This document shows positions 41,724 through 51,005 of a stretch of DNA of 64,000 nt, one piece after another (the stretch's first letter is position 1; each line of letters starts with the position of its first letter). The stretch lies in NCBI RefSeq assembly GCF_002192455.1, contig NZ_CP021744.1, positions 4,432,001 through 4,496,000 of the forward strand, in the 5' to 3' direction. The notes below the pieces were generated by a model. It was given only the letters and a program-made list of their open reading frames with translations, made no database searches and was not told the DNA's origin. The position numbers were made by a program, and so were the translations under genes. The DNA comes from Streptomyces albireticuli. Lineage in GTDB: Bacteria; Actinomycetota; Actinomycetes; Streptomycetales; Streptomycetaceae.

Positions 41724-44249
41724 GTGGTGGAGCAGCTTACGCAGCACGACCCGAGACGGATCGGCCCGTTCGAGGTGCTCGGCCGACTCGGCGCCGGCGG
41801 CATGGGGCTGGTCTATCTCGCCCGCTCGGCATCCGGCCGACGGGTCGCGATCAAGACGGTGCGCACGGAGCTGGCGGAGGACCAGCTCTTCCGGGTCCGC
41901 TTCACCCGTGAGGTGGAGGCGGCCCGGGCGGTCAGCGGCTTCTACACCGCCGCCGTCGTCGACGCCGACCCGCGCGCGGCCGTGCCCTGGCTGGCCACCG
42001 CGTATGTCCCCGCGCCCTCGCTCGAGGAGATCGTCAACGAGTGCGGGCCCCTCCCGGCCCAGGCCGTGCGCTGGCTGGCCGCCGGTGTCGCCGAGGCCCT
42101 CCAGTCCATCCACGGCGCGGGCCTCGTGCACCGCGACCTCAAGCCGTCCAATGTGCTGGTCGTCGAGGACGGTCCCCGCGTCATCGACTTCGGCATCGCC
42201 TCGGGCGTCTCCAACACCCGGCTGACGATGACGAACGTCGCGGTCGGCACCCCGGCCTACATGTCCCCCGAGCAGGCGCGCGACTCCCGCAGCGTCACGG
42301 GCGCGAGCGACATCTTCTCGCTCGGTTCCACCCTGGTCTTCGCCGCGACCGGCCACGCCCCCTTCCACGGGGCGAACCCCGTGGAGACCGTCTTCATGCT
42401 GCTCAGGGAAGGTCCCGACCTCAGCGGGCTGCCGGACGAGCTGCGGCCGCTGATCGACTCCTGTATGCAGACGGCGGCGGAGCTCAGGCCGTCCCCCGCC
42501 GACCTCCAGGCGCAGCTGGCACCCCATCTCTTCGCCTCCGGCGGGGGCGACGACAGCGGCACGGCCTCCGCCTGGCTGCCGGACAACGCCACCACCCTCA
42601 TCGAGCAGCGCCGGGCCGGGCAGCGGCCCGCCGCGGCCGGCGCCGGTGCCCGCGGCGGCCGGGCCCGGTCCGTGGCCCCGCCCCGCCCCGCGCAGCCGCC
42701 GACCCCGCCGCGCACCCCCGCCCCGGCCTACGAGCCCGCCGCCGACGCCCGCAGCGGCCCCGCGTGGGGCGACGGCGGCACCGGCCGCTCCGGTATGGCC
42801 GCCCGCGACCCGCGCGGTGGCCTGGGCGCGCCGCCCGCCGGTCCCGGCACGGGCCAGGCCGGCGGCCAGGGCCGGCACGCCGCCGCGCCCGTGCCCGCGC
42901 ACGACGGGTCGGTGCGGCTGGCAGGCTCGCAGGTGCCGATCGGCCCCGGTCCGCGCGTCGCCGACGGCCGGGAGTCCCAGGCCCGCACGGGCACCGGGCC
43001 CGCCACCGGCTGGGTGCGGCCCCCGGCCGGCCTCCCGGCCACCGCCCCGGCCTCCGCGTCCGTGCCGGTCCAGACGCCCGCCCCGCAGGCGGACGGCGGC
43101 AACACCCAAGGTGAGCCGGGCCGTTGGCGCCCGTGGCGCTTCCGGATGTCCAACGACGTCTGGGGCACCCCGACCGTCGCCGGCGACCTGCTGTACGTCA
43201 CCTCCTTCGAGGTCCACGCCCTCGATGTCGCCAGCGGGCGGCGGCAGTTCAAGACGCGGGACGTCGCCTGGGCGATGGCCGTGGCGGACGGCCGCATCCA
43301 CGCCTCGGACGGCCCGACGCTCTACGCGCTGGACGCGGCCGACGGCGCCGAGCGGTGGCGGCTGGCCACGGACGGCTGGGTCTACTCCCTCCGCGCCGAC
43401 CGCGGCACGGTCGTCACGGGCACGCGAGGCGGCGGCGTCCAGGCCTGGGAGGCGGCCAACGGCGAGCTGCTGTGGGAGATGGGCGGCCTCCAGACAGACT
43501 TCGAGACGCCCGACTGCGGCCCGTTCCTCCAGGACGGCACCGTCTATGTGTGGGCCGACGCCCGGCTGCGCGCCCTGGAGGCCCGCACGGGCGCCGAGCG
43601 CTGGTCGTACCCCGTGGGCGACACGGCGGCCTGCGGCGGCGTGCCGGTGCGGCTGCTGCCCGCTCCGGACGGCGCCGTCTACGTCGTGGCGGGCACCCGC
43701 GTCCTCGCCATCGACGTGGCGCGCGGAGACGTCCGCTGGCGGTTCGAGGCGCCGGCCGTCTTCCTGAGCCCGCCGGCGTTCGCGCCGGGCCCCGCCGTCA
43801 CGGGCGGCGGTGTCTACGTGGCCGACTATCTGGGCACCGTCTACGCCCTGGACGCGGCGACCGGCCGCGACCGCTGGCGCATCGCCACGGAGCCCCGGCA
43901 GTCGACGGAGCCGGTGCTGGTCTCGGCCGGTTCGGTGCACCTGGGCAGCGGCGGCGCGCTCTACACCTTGGACGCGGTCACGGGCACCCCGAAGTGGCGT
44001 TTCGCGGCCGGCGGCGATGTGGTGGGCGCCCCCGTCGTGGCCGACGGCCGGGTCCACTTCGGCTCCGCCGACCACTGCCTCTACACGGTCGACGCGGCGG
44101 GCGGCCAGCTCCGCTGGAAGCTGGCCACCGGCGGCGAGATCACGGGCTCGCCCGTGGCGACGGGCGGCGTGGTCTACGCGTGCAGCAAGGACCGCTGCGT
44201 CTACGCCCTGGACGCGGCCAAGGGCACGGGCCTCACCCAGCGCCGCTGA
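41724..44249 (+). CDS. Ser/Thr protein kinase with C-terminal PQQ-type beta-propeller
   Basis: This is an 841-aa protein. Kinase domain about 10-275: GRLGAGGMGLVYLA, K44 (VAIKT), HRDLKPSN with D138, DFG with D155, so it should be active. A Pro/Ala/Gly linker (about 290-465) leads to a beta-propeller of PQQ/quinoprotein repeats (about 470-838), each with an LYALDAADGAERWRL-like strand. No membrane helix is visible, so the propeller is cytoplasmic and may recruit substrates. GTG at 41724 follows GGGGAGG. It interrupts the catabolic regulon and may be unrelated to it. Confidence 0.92.
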   Translation: MVEQLTQHDPRRIGPFEVLGRLGAGGMGLVYLARSASGRRVAIKTVRTELAEDQLFRVRFTREVEAARAVSGFYTAAVVDADPRAAVPWLATAYVPAPSLEEIVNECGPLPAQAVRWLAAGVAEALQSIHGAGLVHRDLKPSNVLVVEDGPRVIDFGIASGVSNTRLTMTNVAVGTPAYMSPEQARDSRSVTGASDIFSLGSTLVFAATGHAPFHGANPVETVFMLLREGPDLSGLPDELRPLIDSCMQTAAELRPSPADLQAQLAPHLFASGGGDDSGTASAWLPDNATTLIEQRRAGQRPAAAGAGARGGRARSVAPPRPAQPPTPPRTPAPAYEPAADARSGPAWGDGGTGRSGMAARDPRGGLGAPPAGPGTGQAGGQGRHAAAPVPAHDGSVRLAGSQVPIGPGPRVADGRESQARTGTGPATGWVRPPAGLPATAPASASVPVQTPAPQADGGNTQGEPGRWRPWRFRMSNDVWGTPTVAGDLLYVTSFEVHALDVASGRRQFKTRDVAWAMAVADGRIHASDGPTLYALDAADGAERWRLATDGWVYSLRADRGTVVTGTRGGGVQAWEAANGELLWEMGGLQTDFETPDCGPFLQDGTVYVWADARLRALEARTGAERWSYPVGDTAACGGVPVRLLPAPDGAVYVVAGTRVLAIDVARGDVRWRFEAPAVFLSPPAFAPGPAVTGGGVYVADYLGTVYALDAATGRDRWRIATEPRQSTEPVLVSAGSVHLGSGGALYTLDAVTGTPKWRFAAGGDVVGAPVVADGRVHFGSADHCLYTVDAAGGQLRWKLATGGEITGSPVATGGVVYACSKDRCVYALDAAKGTGLTQRR

Positions 44250-44351
44250 GCCGGGGTCGCGGGGGTCGCGGCATGGCATCCGGGGCCCGACACCAGGTGG
44301 AAGGCCCAGGCCCCGGTGCCGGGCCGTCGGTATCCGTGTCCTGGCGTGGGC

Positions 44352-45134
44352 CTATCGCGTGCGATAGGCGCGGCTCCGGTTCGTGAACAGTTCCGTCTGC
44401 TGGGCCGGGGGGCGGTTGCCCAGGGAGATCAGGTGCGGGGCCAGGGCGAGGGCCCGGTCGCGGGTGGCCTCCTTGGCGGCCCAGAGGGCCCGGACCGTGC
44501 CCTGGACGGCTTCGGTGGGGAAGGACGCGAGGACCGCGGCCGCGCGGAGGGCGGCCGGGACGGCTTCTCCGGGAGGGGTGATCTCGGAGACCAGGCCGGT
44601 CTCGTAGGCGCGCCGGGCGGAGAGGCGCTCGGCCGTGCCCATGAGGGCCAGCCGGGCGGCTTCGCCGTACGGCATGCGGTGGGCCAGGTGGACGGCCTCG
44701 TAGGCGCTGACCATGCCGTAGGAGGTGTGGGGGTCGAAGAAGGTGGCGTTCTCGGCGGCCACGACGAACTCCGACTCGCCCAGGAGGTAGAACGCCCCGC
44801 CGCACGCCATCCCGCCGACCGCCGCGACGACCGGCTTCCAGAGGTCGGCGGCCTTGGGGCCGACGGTCAGGAGCGGGTCGTCGACCGAGTACGGGGAGGG
44901 CGGCTGCGGGACGTCGGCGGAGCGGTCGACGCCGGTGCAGAACGCCCGGTCACCGGCGCCGGTGAGGACGACGGCCCGGACGGCCTCGTCGTGGCGGAAG
45001 CCCCGCCAGATTTCCTTCAGTCGGGCGGCGGTGGCCAGGTCGATCGCGTTGTGGCGCTCGGGGCGGTCGAGGGTGACGAGGGCGACGCCGTCCTCGCCGG
45101 TCTCGGTACGGACCGTCGGCGCGGCGGCCGTCAT
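44352..45134 (-). CDS. Crotonase-family protein (enoyl-CoA hydratase/isomerase)
   Basis: This is a 260-aa crotonase: DRAFCTGVD and AVGGMACGGAFYLLGESEFVVAAENATFFDPHTSYGM form the oxyanion hole and core. As in the crotonase at 33.6 kb, the two catalytic Glu of classic hydratases are not seen at their usual places, so the reaction may differ. ATG start overlaps the stop of the OB-fold gene by 4 bp; third gene of the Ltp/OB-fold/crotonase operon. Confidence 0.88.
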   Translation of the reverse strand: MTAAAPTVRTETGEDGVALVTLDRPERHNAIDLATAARLKEIWRGFRHDEAVRAVVLTGAGDRAFCTGVDRSADVPQPPSPYSVDDPLLTVGPKAADLWKPVVAAVGGMACGGAFYLLGESEFVVAAENATFFDPHTSYGMVSAYEAVHLAHRMPYGEAARLALMGTAERLSARRAYETGLVSEITPPGEAVPAALRAAAVLASFPTEAVQGTVRALWAAKEATRDRALALAPHLISLGNRPPAQQTELFTNRSRAYRTR

Positions 45135-45616
45135 GGCCGTTCCAATAGCCAGCACGGCACGGTGACGCCCTCGGCGAGCGCGTCGAAGGTCACGCGCACG
45201 GGCGCCCCGATCCGCAGCAGGGCGGGGTCCACGGAGTCGGCCGGGGCGCCCGGCGCGGCGACGACATTGCCGACGAGACGGATGCGGGGAGCGTCGGTGA
45301 GCTCCACGACCGCGACGTTGTACGGGGCCAGTTCGGCGTAGAAGGGCAGCAGCGGCGGGTGGGGCAGCACGTACGACCAGATGCGGCCACGGCCGGACAT
45401 CCGGCGCCAGGCGGTGGCGAAGGACTGACAGCGCGGGCAGCACGGCCGGGGCGGGAAGCGCGGCTCGTGGCATTCGGCGCAGGTCTGGACGCGGAGTTCG
45501 CCGTGGGCGGCGAACTCCCAGAAGGGGGCGCCGTCGTCGTCCGGCTCGGGCAGCAGAGGACCCGGGCGGCGGTCGTCGGGGGCGTTGTCAGTGGTGCCCC
45601 TCATGATGGAGGACAT
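45131..45616 (-). CDS. Zn-ribbon/OB-fold (DUF35) acyl-CoA-associated protein, second copy
   Basis: This is a 161-aa protein; zinc-ribbon ligands C46, C49, C60, C63 (CAEC...CPRC) and an OB fold (about 75-155). Start at 45616 follows GAGGAG; an internal ATG at 45604 is possible. Lies 6 bp after the lipid-transfer gene and overlaps the crotonase gene by 4 bp, a tight operon. Presumed partner of the Ltp protein encoded just upstream. Confidence 0.88.
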   Translation of the reverse strand: MSSIMRGTTDNAPDDRRPGPLLPEPDDDGAPFWEFAAHGELRVQTCAECHEPRFPPRPCCPRCQSFATAWRRMSGRGRIWSYVLPHPPLLPFYAELAPYNVAVVELTDAPRIRLVGNVVAAPGAPADSVDPALLRIGAPVRVTFDALAEGVTVPCWLLERP

Positions 45617-45622
45617 GAAGAC

Positions 45623-46774
45623 TCAACTCCTCAGCAGCAGCGCTGAAGTGGGGACTCCTTCGCCTGCCGTGACCAGACAGGTGGCGGCGCCGGGGACCTG
45701 CGCGGTGGAGGTGCCGCGGAGTTGCCGGACGCCCTCGTTGATGAGGTTGAAGCCATGGACGTAGGCCTCGCTGAGACCGCCGCCGGCCGTGTTGAGGGGG
45801 AGCCGGCCGCCGGTCTCCAGCGCGCCGCCCTCGGTGAAGGCCGCGCCCTCGCCGCGTCCGCAGAAGCCGTAGCCTTCGAGCGAGAGCGGGACGAGGGCGG
45901 TGAAGGCGTCGTAGATCTGCGCGACGTCGACGTCCTGCGGGCCGAGGTCGGAGCGCTTCCACAGGTGGCGGGCGGCAGTCCAGGCGGGGCCGGTCAGCGG
46001 GTCCTCGTTCCAGTAGTTGACCATGCCGTGGTGCTGGGCGGGCAGGCCCTGGGCGGCGGAGTGCACGTACACCGGCCGCCGGCGGCAGTCGCGGGCCCGC
46101 TCGGCGGAGACGACGACGCAGGCGAGGGCGCCGTCGGTCTCCAGGCAGTTGTCGAAGAGGCAGAGGGGTTCGCTGATCCACCGCGAGGTCATGTACATCT
46201 CGCGGGTCAGCGGGCGCTCGTACATGATCGCGGCCGGGTTCTGGTTGGCGCGGTTGCGGCAGGCGAGGGCGACGTTGAAGAGGTGGTCGCGCGTCGCGCC
46301 GTACTCGTGCATATAGCGGCGGGCGAGCATGGCGATCTCGTCGGCTGGGCGCAGCAGGCCGTAGGGGCGGGTCCACTGGGCGGGGGTGGGCAGCTGGGCC
46401 CGGGTGTCGCGCCAGGGGCGGGGGCCGGAGCCGCGCTTGCGGGAGCGCCAGGCCACGCCGACGTGCGCCTGCCCGGTGGCGACGGCCATCGCCAGGTGGG
46501 CCACGGTCGCGCAGGAGCCGCCACCGCCGTAGCCGGCCTTGGCGAAGAAGGTGACGTCACCGGCGCCGATGGCCTTGGCGACCTCCACCTCGTCGGTCTC
46601 CTCCATGGTGTAGGAGGCGAAGGCGTCGACCTGGGAGGGAGGGATGCCGGCGTCGTCGAGCGCTTCGAGGATCGCGTGGCAGGCCAAGGTCTTTTCCGAT
46701 GAGGGGAGTTGCCGTGCGAAGGGGGTCTGTCCTATGCCGACGATCGCGGTCGCGTCCTTGAGTCTCGTCGCCAT
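45623..46774 (-). CDS. Thiolase-like lipid-transfer protein, second copy
   Basis: This is a 383-aa thiolase-fold protein. Unlike the copy at 37.4 kb it has a Cys in the nucleophile region (GGGGSCATVAHLA), while YDAFTALVPLSLEGYGFCGRGEG is conserved and the C-terminal block reads NTAGGGLSEAYVHG. It could be a true thiolase or an aldolase. ATG 46774 is preferred to GTG 46780, because GGAGG sits at proper distance only from the former. First gene of its operon; site I lies upstream. Confidence 0.87.
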   Translation of the reverse strand: MATRLKDATAIVGIGQTPFARQLPSSEKTLACHAILEALDDAGIPPSQVDAFASYTMEETDEVEVAKAIGAGDVTFFAKAGYGGGGSCATVAHLAMAVATGQAHVGVAWRSRKRGSGPRPWRDTRAQLPTPAQWTRPYGLLRPADEIAMLARRYMHEYGATRDHLFNVALACRNRANQNPAAIMYERPLTREMYMTSRWISEPLCLFDNCLETDGALACVVVSAERARDCRRRPVYVHSAAQGLPAQHHGMVNYWNEDPLTGPAWTAARHLWKRSDLGPQDVDVAQIYDAFTALVPLSLEGYGFCGRGEGAAFTEGGALETGGRLPLNTAGGGLSEAYVHGFNLINEGVRQLRGTSTAQVPGAATCLVTAGEGVPTSALLLRS

Positions 46775-46795
46775 CGCCACCTCCGTGCTGTCGCT

Positions 46796-46813
46796 GCTGT
46801 CACTGCTGACAGC
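46796..46813. promoter_or_regulatory. GCTGTCA-N4-TGACAGC palindrome
   Basis: Perfect 7-bp inverted repeat 22 bp upstream of the second lipid-transfer gene and 19 bp from site I. It has the opposite half-site polarity to the regulon palindrome, so it may be a separate operator or chance. Confidence 0.4.
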
Positions 46814-46831
46814 GCGGAAGGCTATCGCTAA

Positions 46832-46848
46832 TCTGACGCAGAGTCAGC
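46832..46848. promoter_or_regulatory. 17-bp regulon palindrome, site I
   Basis: TCTGACGCAGAGTCAGC between the divergent lipid-transfer operon and AMP-ligase gene. Confidence 0.73.
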
Positions 46849-46876
46849 CAATGGCGGTGGGCCGGGAGGTCACGCG

Positions 46877-48562
<1,686 letters not shown>

Positions 48563-48942
48563 GGGCGAAGGGCTAGGGGCGAGGGCGCGGACCACGCGTG
48601 GCTCGGTCGCGCCTGGTGAGGCCTTCGAGTTGCCCCGCTGGGCCGAGGCCTCGGCGCGAGGGATGCGGCACGGTGCGCGTGCCCGGTCCGGGGTGGTACC
48701 GGACAGGCGGTGGTGTCATGGCGCGTCACCGGCCGCACCCCCGCTGTGAGGCGTGGCTCGTCGCCGATGCCGGTCGTCGCGTGCCCCCCGGTGGGGCGCG
48801 GGGCTCGCCGGCCGCCGGCGGAGGCGGCCGCGGCATGGCGCTCGGCCTGGGGCCGGCCGACTCCGTGTCGGTGGATGCGGCCGGCGTACGGCCGCGGCGT
48901 CGGCGCTCGGCTGATCCGGGTGGATCGAGCGGGCCTCAGGGG
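48563..48942. other. 380-bp spacer, no gene seen
   Basis: It begins with GGGGCGAAGGGCTA repeats (about 48548-48585) that continue from the ligase gene's 3' end. Otherwise I see nothing that supports a gene; the open frames are GC-driven. Confidence 0.45.
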
Positions 48943-49218
48943 TTAGCCGGCGTTCTCACCGGTGGGGTGGTCGTCCCGCCCGCCGTCGACCCGGTCCGTC
49001 GTGGCCCCGGTGGGGTGGTCGTCGTCGATGCCGGTGGGGTGGTCGTCGTGCGGGGCGCCGCTGCCGCCCCCGTGGCCCAGGAAGGTGGCGGCCGGGGGGA
49101 GGGTGGGGTGGTCGTCGGCGCTCACGGCGCTCGCGGGCACCGCGGTGGCGATCGCCGCAGCGGCGGCGAAGGTGGCTATGGCGAGCGCCCGCTTCGTGCG
49201 GGTGCGCGTGCTGTTCAT
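48943..49218 (-). CDS. Secreted 91-aa peptide with four DDHPT repeats
   Basis: It has a Sec-type signal (about 1-31, basic MNSTRTRTKR then an Ala-rich core ending PASA). The mature about 60 residues contain DDHPTL, DDHPTG, DDDHPTG and DDHPTG, plus a GHGGGSG linker and no Cys. Asp/His-rich repeats could bind divalent metals. The start is certain: AAAGGAG stands 9 bp ahead. The repeats resemble the DDHAG repeats of the peptide at 50.2 kb on the same strand. I do not recognise the family. Confidence 0.8.
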   Translation of the reverse strand: MNSTRTRTKRALAIATFAAAAAIATAVPASAVSADDHPTLPPAATFLGHGGGSGAPHDDHPTGIDDDHPTGATTDRVDGGRDDHPTGENAG

Positions 49219-50189
49219 TTCCAACTCCTTTGTTCGGGGGCGGTGTTGCGGTGGTGATGCCCGTGGACGCGAACGTAGCCTCAGAGGAAGACGGCGTCCG
49301 CGATGTGGGCCGGAAACAGATGAACCTTGGCCGGTTCGCCCGTGATCGACGGTGAATCGAGGCGGCTCGGCGGTGGTCCACCGGCTCCGGCCGCTGCGGC
49401 CTTGGCGATTTCCTGACGCCTTTCGACACATGACCGCAGGGGCCGGCGTCGACGGCTCCCCCTCCGCGCTGCCGACGCCGGCCCCTGTCAGTCCCCCGTT
49501 GGTCGGTCCCCCCGCTGGGACTTACCTGTTCAGTTGTCGTGCGGGGCGCCCGGCGGCTCCGGTTCGACTCCCCCGTTCGAGAACGTCAGTCGAACCCCGG
49601 CCGTCGAGCGCCCCTTTGGTGCTTCCCCCCTGCGGTGGATCCCCCTGTGTTTCCCCCGTGGCGGATCCTCCGTGGTACTTCCCCCGTCGCACTCCCCCGT
49701 CGTACTTCCCCCGTGGTAGCTCCCCCGTGCGACTTTCCCCCGTGCGACTTCCCCCGTTACGGGCCCCCACCTACAGGTCTCCCACTCGTGGGTCCCCCCC
49801 ATTGCAGGTCTCCCCTTTGTGGGTCCCCCCCGATGTGGGTTCCCGCTGTGCGGCGGCACTTCCCCCGTCGTGCTCCCCCGTTGTCCGTGCCGCCGCTATG
49901 GAATTGTCGAACTCATTCCGTGGTGCGCTTTTCCTTGGTGCTTCCCCCGTGGGCGTTCCACCCGTGAAGCTTTCCCCCGTGGAACTTCTCTCCTCCAGGT
50001 CGGGCCCCCGTCCGCCCGGCTTCCGCCGGACACCCCCGTGAGGCCTTTCCCTGGAGGTTTCCCACGTCTTTCCCCCTCCGGGTTCCCCTGCTTTCCCCCG
50101 TGGTTCCCCCGGTCGTTCCCCCGTGATCCCCCTGGTCACCCGGCCGGCCCGTGATTCCCGGCCGGCCGGGCGCGTTCAGCGTCCCGTGG
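49219..50189. other. 971-bp region between the two DDH-repeat peptide genes
   Basis: It holds the G-tract array and, next to the secreted peptide gene (49219-49480), an ordinary promoter-like spacer. Minus-strand frames in it (such as 49771-50139) are rich in TGE, GG and RGK but lack good start signals and shift frame across the array, so none is called. Confidence 0.5.
49490..50130. repeat. Degenerate CCCCCGT/GGGGGAA tract array (minus-strand G-tracts)
   Basis: About 25 runs of five or more C lie on the plus strand in 640 bp, most as TCCCCCGT with 7-10 variable bases between; from 49676 to 49760 the spacing is 13-15 bp. On the minus strand these are GGGGGAA tracts; four at 50090-50130 have loops of 7 bases or fewer and fit a G-quadruplex pattern. 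Frames in either strand are open only in pieces and look non-coding. The array separates two repeat-peptide genes. Confidence 0.75.
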
Positions 50190-50444
50190 TCAGACGGGCT
50201 CGCTGCCGGCGTGGTCGTCCTGGACGACGTTCAGCGGCTTGGGGCTCCCGGCGTGATCGTCCATGGGGGCGATCAGCGGCTTGGGGGTCCCGGCGTGGTC
50301 GTCCATCGGGGCGAGCAGCGGCTTCGGGCTGCCGGCGTGGTCGTCCGGCGGCACGAGCTGTGGTGCGGCGAGAGTGGCACCGCCGGCGTGGTCGTCCTGC
50401 GGTGTAGTCACCACTCCCGGCCTGAGCAGTTTCTCGTCGCTCAT
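50190..50444 (-). CDS. 84-aa peptide with five DDHAG repeats
   Basis: It has no signal peptide. After a leader-like MSDEKLLRPGVVTTPQ, the motif DDHAG occurs at residues 17, 34, 48, 62 and 76; the last four are exactly 14 residues apart, with the unit DDHAG-S/T-PKPL-L/I-AP. No Cys, Trp or Tyr. The regular repeats after a short leader look like a multi-core precursor peptide, but no modification enzyme is adjacent, so a metal-binding or signalling peptide is equally possible. GGAG lies 8 bp before the ATG. Same strand as the SARP gene upstream and the DDHPT peptide downstream. Confidence 0.82.
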   Translation of the reverse strand: MSDEKLLRPGVVTTPQDDHAGGATLAAPQLVPPDDHAGSPKPLLAPMDDHAGTPKPLIAPMDDHAGSPKPLNVVQDDHAGSEPV

Positions 50445-51005
50445 AGCGATCACTCCGTTGGTCAGTGCGAGTCGTTTTGGTGTGAAGGGGAAGTGGTGCG
50501 GTGTTTCTCCGGGATAGCAAACCCGCCCGGCGACTCCCCCGAGGATCGCCGGACGGGGGATGGGGCTGATCAGGGTGACCACCCCAGAGGTGAAGCCGTA
50601 TGCCTCACCTACGACCCGCCTGCCCCCCGACGCGACGGATCGACATGAGTAGATTGGCGCGTCGCGATAAACGATCGATGAACGGCCACGTGACAGCGCT
50701 TTTTCGGAGCCTTTCGGCCCTGGTACGACCATGCCGCCGCCCTGTAATGAGCGGTTCGCCACCGGCGCTGTCCGGCGCTGTCCGGGGGCCGGAGTCCCTC
50801 CTGGGGCGGAAGACGTCGATCGGTGAGCCACCAGCCCGCCGAGCCCGCCGAGCCCGCCGAGCCGGTCAAGCCGGCCGCCGGCACCCGGCCGCCGTCACTC
50901 CGCCACCCGACCCGCACCGTCCCCGCGTACACCCGCCCGCAAACCCCCGGCGCACCGGAGCCGCCCGCTCCCCGGCCGGCGGGGTGCGGGCGGCTCCGGA
51001 GGTCG
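50445..51005. other. 561-bp spacer upstream of the DDHAG peptide gene
   Basis: It presumably holds the peptide's promoter (a TGCTAT-type hexamer on the minus strand near 50515) and the end of the SARP transcript. It also contains three CCCGCCGAG 9-bp repeats (about 50834-50860). No gene is seen. Confidence 0.45.

Noticed and set aside
49352..50041. Long plus-strand frame with Pro-rich protein across the C-tract array
   Set aside because: The open frame follows from CCC/CCG codons in the tracts; it has no ribosome-binding site, no family features, and crosses into the minus-strand peptide gene's upstream region.
49522..50139. Minus-strand frames with RGKYHGG, TGE and similar motifs as repeat proteins
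   Set aside because: The motifs move between frames as the tract spacing changes (13-15 bp), so no single frame is kept; start signals are poor.
50190..50444. Lanthipeptide, lasso or thiopeptide precursor
   Set aside because: No Cys, no Ser/Thr-Cys pattern, and no LanB/C/M, lasso cyclase, YcaO, ATP-grasp or radical SAM gene in the surrounding 10 kb.
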